A program made the position numbers and the translations under genes. This document shows positions 26,127 through 37,136 of a stretch of 64,000 bases of DNA, one piece after another (within the stretch, counting starts at the first letter, position 1; every line of letters begins with the position of its first letter). The DNA comes from Lineus longissimus (Eukaryota > Nemertea > Pilidiophora > Heteronemertea > Lineidae), in assembly GCF_910592395.1 (NCBI RefSeq), contig NC_088325.1:11346109-11410108 (forward strand). Direction: 5' to 3'. Below the pieces are notes generated by a model that saw nothing but the letters and a program-made list of their open reading frames with translations, had not been told where the DNA came from and did not search any database.

Positions 26127-27025
26127 TGCCGTGGTCACACTGGGGTTTTAACACGAATTGAATTCGAATTAAAACGTTGATACGTATTGGGGCGTCACAC
26201 TCAATTCGGTTCATACCGATCTCAATCCGCTTTAACCAACACGGTTCTTAAACCGAATTGAATGCGAATCAGCTAATCCGAATCAACGAAACCGTATTGA
26301 GATTTCAAGTGTGACGCGCTTGATACGAATTAAGGTTTTCGATCGCACTGCGCATGCGCCCGGCGCATGGAAAGTGACCTTTGACCGCGGGAACTAGTGC
26401 TCCGAACTCGTTAACTGATGTATTTAAATGATCTCATTAACTCAAATCGTTTTTCGTTATGCCATAGAATAGGGAAAAATCAACTCCCTTGCACGTGACT
26501 TGCATTTCCATTTCCTGGCAAGGTATGTTGCCGCCGGTTCGTTGGTCAAAGGTACGCTGGTCAGCAACATCGTCGCGGCGGGGTTTTCCCCGGTTTTGGC
26601 CTCGTTTTCGAGGGCGAGGCCGGGATTCTCCGCATTTAGCGACGGTGGTGTCGACTCGCTGAGGACACTCCTCTTTGACCCGAACTTTGGCAATAGGCAT
26701 GGCCGGGAGATGGAAATGGTCAAGCACCTTACGCGATTTTAACTTGTTAATAATGACTGTGTGAAACTGTGATATTATATACTTATATGTTTTGTACTTG
26801 AAATTTTATTCCCCCATATGGGAGGTTAATAAATAATAATAATAATAATAATAATAATAGATGGCGCGTCGTTAGTATGCATTGAGTGTGGCGCGTTTTA
26901 AACCGATTTGAATGCGTATTCGGGCCAGTGTGACGCGACCGTTCTGAAACTGGATTAACCAATTCGTATTCCGGAGAGCGCTCTACGGAATTCGGTTTCA
27001 ATTCGCATCCAGTGTGAACACACCA
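26127..27025. mobile_element. PIF/Harbinger-like non-autonomous element with TTA target duplication
   Basis: TTA at 26124-26126 and 27026-27028 flanks inverted ends TGCCGTGGTCACACTGG and TGGTGTGTTCACACTGG (right end read inward on the other strand), 14 of 17 identical. TTA is the target duplication known for PIF/Harbinger. The outer about 210 bp on the left and 150 bp on the right are built from repeated short motifs in both orientations: GTGTGACGC/GCGTCACAC-like boxes (near 26133, 26192, 26310, 26886, 26927, 27011) and GAATTGAATGCG-like boxes. The middle (about 26340-26860) is different DNA, GC-rich, and ends in a retroposon-like tail. No transposase is recognised. Confidence 0.7.
26340..26859 (+). 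mobile_element. Probable nested retroposon fragment inside the Harbinger-like element
   Basis: A GC-rich body (about 26345-26745) with short open frames on both strands is followed by an AT-rich 3' section, the palindrome CCCATATGGG at 26813-26822, GGAGGTTAATAAAT and an AAT repeat to 26859. Hairpin plus short-unit tail is a common 3' end of CR1/L2/RTE-like LINEs and of SINEs that use their machinery. The body shows no recognised reverse-transcriptase motif, so the class is unproven. It could instead be cargo captured by the surrounding element. Confidence 0.4.
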
Positions 27026-27029
27026 TTAC

Positions 27030-28404
27030 AAGGCAAAGGTGTGTAGGTTTCAACTCTTCATTCTGAATCATCAGAACAAAGAGACTCCAACTCCACGAAC
27101 ACCTGCATCTGACAGTTATCAAGGAGTGACATTTCGCGTAGGAGCAAACCCACTAATCACTTTGATGCGAAACTACACATCATTCCGGAGATTGTTCAAC
27201 AAGAAAATCAAAAGATTCCAAGAATAATTTGCTTGTCGAATCACCAAAAATTTGATATTTCACAGATCAAAAGCGTCTGTTTTAAATACTATGAAACAAT
27301 TATAAACTACACGAGAAGCAAGGACTTGAATAATGAGTATTTTGCTTCCTCTGGTGATATGAGTGAGAAAATATGGCGACAAGAACGGAGATTCCGGGCG
27401 GGTTCAACTTTTCTTGAATGGTAGGGTACTGTGATTACAAGATGCCTTGGTTCATGATATGGTCCTCAAAGCCGTCTACAGAATGCCACACTTAAAGCTG
27501 ACAGGCCTGCATAACACCCTTAGTGGTCAAGTTGGAAAACAAATGCCCGACCATCAAACAAACATAAAAATTATAGACAAGCTGCTGGGGTAATAATATG
27601 GTATCTCAAAATCACTTTAAACAGGGAAACATGGAAGATCTTAATAATACTATCATTTATCATTATTTTCATACAACAATAATCATGTCAATCACACTAC
27701 ATAGATACCCAGTTCCTTTTATTATCACTGTGGGAAGAAGCACAATTTTGATTTCTATCATTACACCACTTCTAACATACGCATTCTAGCTTGGTTGGTA
27801 TGTCCCGGGAAACCTCAACGCTGTGACCACATAGGGGTCAAACAATGCTCTAACCGGCGGCGGGTACCTAATTTAGATCCTTATAATCGAGGGTCCCGCT
27901 GCCGATATCCGACCCGTCGCTCTTCGATGACTTCGTACCTCAAGCAAGTGTTATATGGAGATAAATGTAATCGATTAATTTTGAAATGAATAGCAATGGT
28001 GATGGATAAGTTGTCTGATTCTTAGCTGCACGTGCGTGCCAGCTATAATACGCAAATTATAAAAATAAACTAATCGTTAGTTCAAATAGATTCCTTGGAG
28101 ATGCACCATCCTGAAGGACTTGGCCCCCTAAAATGATCAATCAAACTAATGAACTCTATACCCTTAAAACTTAAGAGAGAATTACTGGTGACATGGACAT
28201 TTTCTGAGACAAGCACCAACATGAATGACCCAGCACAATTTTATAAGCAGATTAACTTAAACCCTTTATAAAGAGTTAAATTGCTGGTGGTATTTAAAAC
28301 TCTACCCCCCATTCATCAGTCAAATGGGTTATCAATCATCTCAACCCTTAACTTTCTTCAGCATTTGCTCTTCACATGAAGATGTTATCCTCCAGGGTGT
28401 ATTC
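27030..28404. other. No gene recognised
   Basis: Unique-looking DNA between two mobile elements, with a CpG-richer patch at about 27845-27930. No exon supported. Confidence 0.6.
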
Positions 28405-28410
28405 CTCCCC

Positions 28411-28778
28411 AGTAGTAGTATATGGTTGATTCCCAAACCAAAACGGCGCTTTGTGTTTTGGGAATCAACCATAAAATCCACCAAAACGGCCCTAAAATCC
28501 AAAACCGAAACGGAATCCAAAATCAAAACGGAATCCACAACCAAAACTGAATCCAAAACCAAAACTGAATCCACAACCAAAACTGAATCCAAAACCAAAA
28601 CGGAATCCACAACCAAAACTGAATCCAAAACCAAAACTGAATCCACAACCAAAACGGAATCCACAACCAAAACGGTGTCCAAAGCCAAAACGGAATCCAC
28701 AACCAAAGCGGATTTTATGGTTGATTCCCAAAACAAAAATCGCCGTTTTGGTTTGGGAATCAACCATATACTACTACT
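28411..28778. mobile_element. Fold-back element with 69-bp inverted ends and satellite core
   Basis: The left arm (28411-28479) and the reverse complement of the right arm (28710-28778) match at 67 of 69 positions. Both start AGTAGTAGTATATGG. The element is flanked by the direct repeat CTCCCC (28405-28410 and 28779-28784), a 6-bp target-site duplication. Each arm is itself a hairpin: TATGGTTGATTCCCAAA returns inverted as TTTGGGAATCAACCATA, so four copies of this 17-mer alternate in orientation. The core is a tandem repeat. No transposase is encoded. Reading frames across it on both strands, up to 219 codons, exist only because the 18-bp unit is a multiple of three. The superfamily is not recognised. 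Confidence 0.85.
28496..28711. repeat. 18-bp tandem repeat, 12 units
   Basis: Twelve consecutive 18-bp units follow the consensus AATCC-A-[CA]-AACCAAAAC-[TG]-G. From unit 3 to unit 9 the ACAACC and AAAACC forms alternate strictly, giving a 36-bp higher-order period. Unit 11 starts TGTCC. The unit shares CCAAAACGG with the hairpin loop of the element's arms, so it probably arose from the arm itself. Confidence 0.95.
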
Positions 28779-28784
28779 CTCCCC

Positions 28785-30100
28785 CACCATGAGATGAGCA
28801 TTTCTACGTGCCACTTCCAAAAACCTTTCACAGTTCTGAGCTTCAAACATCCCCAACACAAGCAGTTTTTGTTGGTGGTGCAACCAATGACAATCATTGA
28901 GGGCTGGGGTTCCATATTGAATGCAGGTAGCAGCATTCACCGAATTTTGTGTTAACAAGCATCTGGGATGACCGCGAGTGATTTTGTCATATTTATGCAA
29001 TCACGATCACAGGTCACAGTGACAAAAATCATCTGTTTGCGGGGCACTTCGGCAGAAGTACTGGCAAGGCTGACAAGCTAGTTTATGTGACCATTACGAT
29101 CTTGGTGAAGGTAAAAGGCCCAGAAGGGTTTCAGTAACCAAGGTGAACCCTTGCACAGTCCAAGGGATGGCAGGTGAGTGAGCACCACACCACCTCGGGG
29201 TCCAAACCGCTCATGTGTTCAATGGGTATAATATCTAAGGGGAGCAATTAACGGACAATATGGTTTATTAAATCTTATTCACTTGAGGCATATCTGGTCT
29301 CAGTGGTCATCAGTCCAATTTGCCGCTTTCAACATCTCTGATGCAGCAGTCAATGAAAACCCTGGACCCCGCTGGTCAGGTAATCGACACTGAGTCGATA
29401 CTTGGCTTCACTTTCCAGACTGAATATGATATGGCTCTGGCAGGAAATGCAGCAAGATGTTGCATTAACTTTGAATTTTTCTCGTAGCAATCAATGTATC
29501 TGGTTCAATAATTATCACACCAGGAAGTAAAAATTGGTTGTTGCAATTAGGCCTTGTATTATATCCAATGCAGTCAAAGTGCATGGTTCAAAAGTAAAAA
29601 AGACACACACACTATCACAATAACACAACAAGAATGCCAATATTAAATCTTTGTTTTATCAGCAAGCCTGCTGTTATCTACTTATATTAATCTCGCATAC
29701 CACAATGATAATGAATTGGTTATCCAACTTCATCGCCGCTGGCGCCGTGGAAGAGAAATCCGTTGCTGCCTGTGTACCCTGAAGTAGTTTATTTTACTGC
29801 GCCTCTGTCGGTATCAAAGAAATTAATGTATCATCTAGTCATACGTGAGTTTTTGAATGGAACCCTATTGCAGGCCCTATCGTCCACATGTTCATCAGGC
29901 CGGACGAGGAGGTTAATTTTTCTCTTGGGGTATATATGTTTGCCATTAGATATCAGCTAACCTCTATGCAGATATATGTCACCGAGCAATAAAATTGTTA
30001 TCGTATTGTGCAATATGCTCATCAATACACATCATACACATGTTACATGTTGCACAAACTATTAGAGAATAGAGTAACTTACACTTTCTTTTATGGCCGG
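28785..30100. other. No gene recognised
   Basis: Between the fold-back element and the 30.1-kb element. Short frames only. Confidence 0.6.
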
Positions 30101-30102
30101 GT

Positions 30103-30626
30103 CTATTTGGCAAGCGGCTCGCTGAACAGTCATCTTTTTTTGCCCTGCTTGGCGAGCCGCTTGCCAAACAGCACTAAAAATCAACTCTGTTCGGCAAGCC
30201 GGGCTTGCCAAACAGGGCAAAAATACTACCCTCTTTGGCGAGCCGGAGAGGTTACAACATGTTGGCCAATCAGAGAGCAGTGACGTCATATTCGAATTTA
30301 TATGCGCATATTTAACAATGGCTGACTTCCCGCTCTCGATTCAATTTCTGTTACTGAACTCGGGTTTTGGTCAATAATCCATGAAGAAGCATGTACATGT
30401 ACATGACTGTATGGATTTACAAAAAAAGTCATAAACGTGATTTAACTGATAAGCATGTTAAATGCATTAGTGTGCATTTCTAAAGGCGTTTCACTGTAAC
30501 TCCAGTGTTGCTGACCGTGTTGCCACGAATGATAATGACCTCCTGGATGGTTGAATATGCATGAGTTCGGCTCTCCATCTAGGGCAGAAAAAAGGCGCTG
30601 TTTGGTAAGCCGGGCTTGCCAAATAG
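30103..30626. mobile_element. Inverted-repeat element rich in GGCAAGCC palindromes
   Basis: The left end CTATTTGGCAAGC (30103-30115) recurs inverted at the right end (30614-30626), and similarity continues about 50 bp inward through an AACAG box and a T-run followed by TGCCCT. Inside, the same box recurs as palindromes: GGCAAGCC-G-GGCTTGCC at 30193-30209, a related GGCGAGCCGCTTGCC near 30152 and GGTAAGCCGGGCTTGCC near 30604. No clean target duplication is seen, although CTTTTAT occurs just outside both ends. No protein is encoded. The family is unrecognised. Confidence 0.65.
30264..30321 (+). promoter_or_regulatory. Promoter-like block inside the 30.1-kb element
   Basis: In order: a CCAAT box within GGCCAATCAG (from 30264), the full CRE palindrome TGACGTCA (30281-30288), an AT-rich TTCGAATTTATA stretch, the perfect 12-bp palindrome ATATGCGCATAT (30300-30311) and AACAATGGC. 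The order and spacing resemble a compact pol II promoter. It may drive an RNA from the element or be chance; no reading frame of note follows. Confidence 0.3.
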
Positions 30627-31069
30627 TCACTTCCTTCTTTTATACAAGGCCGATGCCTTAAATCCAACTGGCGCCTAATACAACCTCAATGACAGCAAAT
30701 GCTCCAATGTAGCAAAGAGATTACAACAAAGAATAGTTTTCATTCTCATGCTGTAGTCAGCTAGACTGGAATCCATCTAATCACGTACACAAACCATCAA
30801 ACTAGTGACATTAACAATTTAATAGATGAGTCAACTTAATGACAAGCTATATCCTCTTTAATCACTATATTATCTTGTCATAATTCTGCCACAGTTGATA
30901 AAAAGAGGTGATGTTAATGTCATCCTGATCTCCAAGTATTGTAGACTCAAGGAATGACCCGGAGGGCTTTTAATTATTCCATCACGGCATGCAATATTTC
31001 TAAATTATAGAATGTTGACATTCACTCTTAAAGGCCCAGTCGCGCTGTTAAATTTACTTACACCCAACT

Positions 31070-31275
31070 GGAAATTGACTCATTGGAAATCGCACGAATC
31101 CTTGAGCAATTATAACTCAAAACGAATTCAATGCCACTTTCAACGGTGGGAGCCAGTTCTTTGTTTTCCCGAGCACAGCCTCCCATTTGAATGGGCACTC
31201 ACTTCGTTTCAAAGGAGTTCTTATTGATCTAGGATTTCAAATTCTAGCCAAAATGCTGGTGCCTTAGGTCAACCC
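31070..31275. repeat. Diverged relative of the 53.9-kb element
   Basis: The shared run includes AACGAATTCAATGCCACTTT, GGTGGGAGCCAGTTC, a TGGGCACTCACTTCGTTT block and the end GGTGCCTTAGGTCAACCC, in the same order as 54000-54155. The right inverted end is clear; the left one is not recognisable. Confidence 0.55.
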
Positions 31276-31279
31276 ATAA

Positions 31280-32459
31280 AGCAGCCAGCAATTGCCATAT
31301 ATTTATCATTTTCATATCTGTTTCTCCTTCTCCAACATTCACTCTCACCCAGAGGAACCATTCTTTATCGAGAATCCGAGGTCATTCAACATTTTCAATT
31401 TTGCGATAAGAGAACAAAGCAAACTTTTCTCAAACCAACTCCCTCGAGTAACCCATAAAATGGTTTTATATGTACTGGAGTGCAAAAAGACTGCAACACC
31501 CTCTCACAAGCCTACCCTTTGTACTTTTGTGCAAATGTCGAAAATGCTGAACCACCCCTTACATAATTTGGATTGTGTGTTGCAGCAACTACATGTACAT
31601 TGGGGTGCCAGTTGGGTGCTTCACTTTTGTAGGGGCGGGATATTAACTTTCAACAATCCTGCCACTTCTATGGTTAACTTTGAACTTCATGGACGTCAAC
31701 AACCTACAACGAGAAAAACATCGCAAACAACCTATTTTCATGTGCAAGCTATTGGATTATGATAGCAGCTAATAGTCAGACATGATAATCCACTGCAGCT
31801 AATCCCGACAAATCCACAAATAATCCATATCTGATATTAATATTTGAGAGTATGTGCGTCAGTGCCTTATTAATTATGATCTTTATAGATTTCTAATTAA
31901 GACATCCTTGTTGGATAAGATGTGTTGATAAAAACTTAGCACTGTGTGTTAACTCTTTCAAGAAAAACCAGTGTCATATGATCCACAGTACTGGTCAAAA
32001 GTTACACCGCCCACGCAGCCCCATTAACTACCCTTTAATCAAAACAATGGGCAACTTATACGCTGTTGACAGTAGCCTTATAACGAAATGTGGCCCCTTT
32101 AATAAGGTACATTTAATGCCTGTACTAAGTTTTAAATTATTGATCACAACAGAATTTGGGTCACTTTAAAACTCTCAAGAACTTTCCTTTTGGGGGAAGT
32201 ATCGAAACTCTATTGCAACAAGAGTGTTGTTGTGCCAATTTTTGAGTGTGTTTTGTCTAATACATGTATTTCAAGCATTATTTTTGCGGCTAAGAGCAAA
32301 ATTTGAAGTGCTTCCTGGTCTTGTTAATGATACTGTCGACATTGTATTTTCAGCTATTCACACATAACTAAGTAGGTTGGATCGCTTTCATACCACACAT
32401 GTATATATGTTGCAATGGAAAAGGCTCTATAATAACGCAACATTTTAATAATAATTTTT
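31280..32459. other. No gene recognised
   Basis: A 156-codon plus-strand frame at 31292-31762 has no recognisable domain and starts within repeat-flanking DNA; treated as chance. Confidence 0.5.
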
Positions 32460-32625
32460 TGTTGAACCCATCTCAGCAAAACAAGGCACATGTTGCTCTG
32501 AGCTTGGCAGGTTGAGACGGACTGGTTGTTCATTTCATTTCAAATCTCAGAACATCAATTAGGCCTACCTCCATTATCTCCTGGTGTCATTGTGTCATTA
32601 TCTCCTGGTGTCATTTTGTTGTGAC
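32460..32625 (+). repeat. Dispersed repeat, partner of 25235-25380, with internal duplication
   Basis: It matches the reverse complement of 25235-25380. The segment TCATTATCTCCTGGTGTCAT is present twice in tandem near 32572-32615, a duplication missing from the partner. Confidence 0.6.
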
Positions 32626-33304
32626 AGGTCACATTAGCTCAAACTACATTTTGCATCTGCTAGGGGTCACTGAACATTTCATTACCATCATTATTACTAG
32701 CAAACCATGATGTTGGCATGGAGACCACCATCTCGATACTCTTGCCCCTCTTGACAAAATATGGAGCCAGGTACTTCAGTGTGCACTTGTCACAGGGCAG
32801 TAATGGTCCCTGTTGAAAAAAGTCCGTTTCAAGACGACCGCAAAATATCCCAAACGTAGTGGGCGAAAGTCACGCTGTCATGTGAAATGTGGTGCATTTT
32901 GATTTATTTTTCCATTTATTCTTGGAAATATTTCAGAAATATTTCTTATGTAACAACATAACAACAATGCTATTTATTACCCAACAAAAACCAAATTGAG
33001 GAAAAATAACACAATGCCACACAATATGTCTCGTATATCAAACGAAGTAGAATTTGATTTTCACCATCGAAATAGATATGACCGTCAAAGATGTATTTCA
33101 ACTTGCCTTGTAGTCATTGTCACCATACATAGGTCAAATTTCAAAACTTCGAAGTATCTCGGTTTCTTCGGAATAAAGGGATTTCCTGCATGGTTTGGCA
33201 ACATGCTGTTCAAATGAGATCTGAAATAATGGATATTAGTAGTAGGCCAACCTCGGTTTCTATTTTGAGAAAAAAGCCTGAAGGGAAATTATCAAAACGC
33301 CTGA

Positions 33305-33380
33305 ACAGATTGGGGATTGGCCGACCTCCGATAGTCAACCGCCTGATTATGAGTCCGCGCTCTTACTACGCCACCGGTCT
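33305..33380 (-). pseudogene. tRNA-Met(CAT)-like pseudogene or SINE head
   Basis: Read on the minus strand, GTGGCGTAGTAAGAGCGCG resembles the D-arm and A-box of elongator tRNA-Met, and GACTCATAATC carries a CAT anticodon (plus-strand position 33349-33351) in the expected loop context. The T-arm is degenerate (no clean GGTTCGA), so this is a decayed copy or the head of a tRNA-derived SINE rather than a functional gene. Confidence 0.5.
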
Positions 33381-33384
33381 TCCT

Positions 33385-36280
33385 GATAGGTCAGCGAGAG
33401 TGTGACTTGCAAATGTGTCAATCACATTAAAAGATTTATCTTTCAAGCACACAAGACGTGACAGTGGAATCAGCACCTGACTTTCACAATCCTTCTGATG
33501 CCCATTTCATTCACATGCAGATTTTATCACAGGGAGACTTCCTCATAAATACTTTATAAAGACTTCAGCATCATCCTCCTCTCCTTGACTTACTAACGAC
33601 CTGTAATTATCATCAGTACGTCTTTCAGCTATTTTCGTCAGATTTTTCTCTGCTGATGGTATACTCATAGTAGAAACTGTGCTGCCAACAAGTGTATACA
33701 TGTATTTCACCTGCATTTACATTTATCACAGTTACAGGTAAGCCAAGCAGGTATAAATGTGTTAATCAACCCTTAATTAGCTACTATTTGCAGAGGGGAA
33801 GCTGCGGAGTAAAACTTACAGTTTTTAGCAGCTCAAAAACCTTTCGTTCCAAAGTTTTTTTAAGCCAATAAAAAAAATATCCACTCTGCAGGGGTTTTTC
33901 AGTAAAATACACTCTACTATTGTTGAAGGTCGGCCTATGGTTGTGCTCAGAAGTAACACCACAGGACCATGTGCATGGCAATTCATATGCCTGCTGTTTC
34001 TGCTCAAGATAGGCTATATAGTGGTTTCTAAGCTTATCTTGGCAGTTATTTACGACATCATTTCATCGATCTTCTCTTAATTCTTTAATGGATCAGTAAT
34101 ATGAAAATAAACAAGGAGAATGAAAAATATGATATCAACCACCTTTATGTGCTCGATTGATGCACTTCCTAGCAGGAGTGGCTGGGACGTAATGGTGCTC
34201 GGAGCAAATTTTAGTGACCTAAAAAAACTGCCCTTCTTCCGAACTATAGAAATTTCAAAGATCTACAGAGAGTTAAGGCACTGACCTTTCCAGTTCTGCA
34301 GTAATATTAAACCCTTTTGAGGAGGAGAAAAAATGGAAATCCTCTAAAAAGTAGAAATATCCCATCCTTCTGGCATCAATTAGGGGTTGTTCCTTTATTA
34401 GTGAATTGAAATGAAATTTTGTTCAATATATATCTTCCTCCAAACCCCCTCCATGAGAACGCTAAAACCTTGACCCATACATACATTTCAGTACATGTGC
34501 ATAGTTCTTATTTACTCACATTCATGAACCTAATAAATCTTCAAATTGCAGCATCAACACTCCAAGGGTTAAATTCAGTCTACATGGACCAGCTAATTTT
34601 ACAAGTGCCCCGTGGCGCCGGAATATAAGACACAACCTCGCCTGCTGAAGCCTCAGGGGTCGTGGATAACAGTCGAAAACTTAAAAGAATGCCTACGGGA
34701 GATTTTGACGAACCATACTGGTTGACAGCACCCGCTGGCAAATTATGACCAGCATCATGAAATGAATTTTCATTTCGATTAGATTTTATCATTTTCGTCA
34801 TCGCTGTGCGGGGAATTAATAAAATCCACTGATGATATCCAGCAGTATCGTATGATGACAAAACTGCGTCTGGGACGTGTGTTTGAATTTATACGGATTC
34901 AAGATAGTTTGATAGTAGTGGCTGAAATCGTTAACGCAGGATTTGGAATGGATGAAACATTTTAAAATGAATTCATTGAAACTTTGGTAAAATCAGTGGC
35001 TTTTGTATGAACAAAACACGCTTTTTTGGGAGAATTCTTCAGGGTTAACTGGTATCTTTGCAGGCAACAGACAGAGTTTAGAGTTGGCTTGTGGATATTC
35101 TCATATTCTTGATACATGAAAGGTCGAGTGGGTATTTGACAGGGGTGCAATTACTTAATATTAGCCCCTGATCTCCACATTGGTGTGTTCTATCAGGACT
35201 AGTATCGTGCAGAATGCCTTATTTGAGACCATAGTATGCCAGCAACTCAGAAAATGGTAGAAAAATAAAGCCGAACAGAGAGCAAAATTCAAAACTGAAT
35301 AATATCGATTCATCATGGCTTCAACAACAGTTCTTGACAAGAGCACCAAATCTGCAAATCTGCCTCACGGCAGGGTGACACTCTGAAATCGATTTGGCAC
35401 AGTTCATCCTTCAGAAATAGTTAACTGGGCAGCAAAAACGTTCCCTGAGGCAACATTCAGTTCAACATGACATTTCCAACAGTTCTGTGGACTTCGATTC
35501 GAAAAGCTTTGAACTTTCTTTTGATGGGAACGAGAAAGCTGGCTTGAGGATTTTGCTTGAGGGGATGTGTCAAACAAAACCCTAAGGCAGCTTCACAAAT
35601 CTCAGTGTAGTTTTAATGAAACATTAAATTTTAAAAGCTTTAACCAGGAAGAAGAAATTGTCCTTCAAAGAGACAAAGTTATTTGACCAGGAGCGGGGAA
35701 GTAGAAGATCTCCAAGGCAAAACCAATGGCAGGAACCAAGATTTTGTATCAAGTTGAACTGCTGAAACATTTTGAAATTCAAGAGAGAGGAGGAAAGATA
35801 CAAACACAGAGATGCTGGTGATATCCAGGTTTTGTAGATGCCAGTCCAAGAAGCAGACTACATCTCCACTGTTAATCAATACAAACAGGGCCCGCATTTA
35901 ATAGCGGTAAAAGGGGGGCAACTAACCCCCAGAAGTTTTGAAGTACAATGTAGATTTGGATCCTTAGGGACGAAAAATGGTGCTCTGCCCCATTGACCAA
36001 AATGTTAAATATGGCCCTGCAGACACATGTAAATCTACAAAATGGCCATGTTGAAATCGATATTCAGTTCATATTTACACCACTGGAAATTTCCAAATTC
36101 AATTTCAATTTTCGAATTCTTGAACAAAACAGAAGACCTTTAATACCTTTAGTGACTGGTATCAAAATACTTACAGTAAAGAGGCCTCTCACGATTGTCT
36201 GTCGGTCAAGAACATGCCCGAACAATATTATGTCCAGAATTAATGAATATCAGCAAATTTGACCATGCACCATAGTACGA
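33385..36280. other. No gene recognised
   Basis: Short frames only. A small hairpin GAAATGAA-TT-TTCATTTC lies near 34758. Confidence 0.6.
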
Positions 36281-36282
36281 TA

Positions 36283-37136
36283 CAATGGGTGATTTCAAAG
36301 TTGGTTTTGGTTTTAGTGTTGGGTGTTAGTGTCAGTTTTATTCTTAATTTCTACCCCTAAAAACCTATGTCTGGATAAGACCAATTCGAGGTTTTAGTTT
36401 AACACCAACACTGGTTTTATCTAAACACATAAAACCTGGGCTGAAACTAAGAAGAGGTTTTATTCTGCAGGTAAAACTAACACCAAGATGGACAGAGATA
36501 AAACCTTGGAAAAACCAAACATGCATGTTGTTGTCGTTACTGTTGTTTCACTATTGTAACCGCTTCCGATCTATATAAAGTTGTCGTCTTCTTTCACGTC
36601 CATCATCATTCCCATCAGCGTTCAAAATACCAGCAACTACTTCTTGAAATGGTACGAACAACATGATTTTTTTTTCTTAACACCAACACCAACTTTGAAA
36701 TCCACTCGGTGTTAATGCCTAAGGTGTTAGTTTTATTGGTAATACAAAATGCACTACAAATCTTCCAAATATAACACCGAGCTGGGATTAAGATCAGACC
36801 TTGGTGTTCCAATTGGTTTCAGAGTGAAACTAAAACCTAATTTGAAATAGGATAATGCTAAAACTGAGTGTCAAAACTAACACCAGAACTGATTTCATTT
36901 CTGGTGTTGTGGAGAGTTTTAGTTTTAGTCCCGGTGTTAGTTTTTGACACTAAAACCATCCCTTAGTTTTAAGCTTTAAGTTTTAACCGGACATAATGCT
37001 AAAACCAACAAACACCGACTTTGAAATAGGATGAAACTAAAACCCACTTCATTTCAATGCTGGTTTAATCAAGGGTTTTAGTGTTCCATTTAGTTTTAAA
37101 ACTAAATCTAAAAACTGACTTTGAAATCACCCAATG
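36283..37136. mobile_element. Tc1/mariner-like non-autonomous element, TA target duplication
   Basis: TA dinucleotides (36281-36282 and 37137-37138) flank inverted ends beginning CAATGGGTGATTTCAAAGT on the left and CATTGGGTGATTTCAAAGT on the right read inward; 23 of the first 26 bases match. The interior repeats pieces of the ends: ACTTTGAAATC-type boxes recur near 36691, 36838 and 37018. Between them are many TTTTAGTGTTAG/AAAACTAACACC-type runs in both orientations, including the perfect 18-bp palindrome TTTAGTTTTAAAACTAAA at 37089-37106. A unique patch (about 36530-36670) interrupts these. No transposase frame is present. Confidence 0.75.

Noticed and set aside
26437-26742. Opposing 80-96 codon frames in the GC-rich middle of the Harbinger-like element
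   Set aside because: Open on both strands because of GC-rich composition; no transposase, Myb-like or reverse-transcriptase motif recognised.
27795-27945. CpG-rich patch suspected to be a tRNA or transposon end
   Set aside because: No cloverleaf, inverted ends or target duplication could be drawn.
28324-29000. Long reading frames (157 codons on +, 219 codons on -) with TKTEST- or SVLVVD-type repeats
   Set aside because: They cross the 18-bp tandem repeat, whose unit is a multiple of three and lacks stops; the frames run through transposon ends and are not genes.
31292-31762. 156-codon plus-strand frame
   Set aside because: No domain or codon pattern of a real protein; adjacent to repeat DNA.
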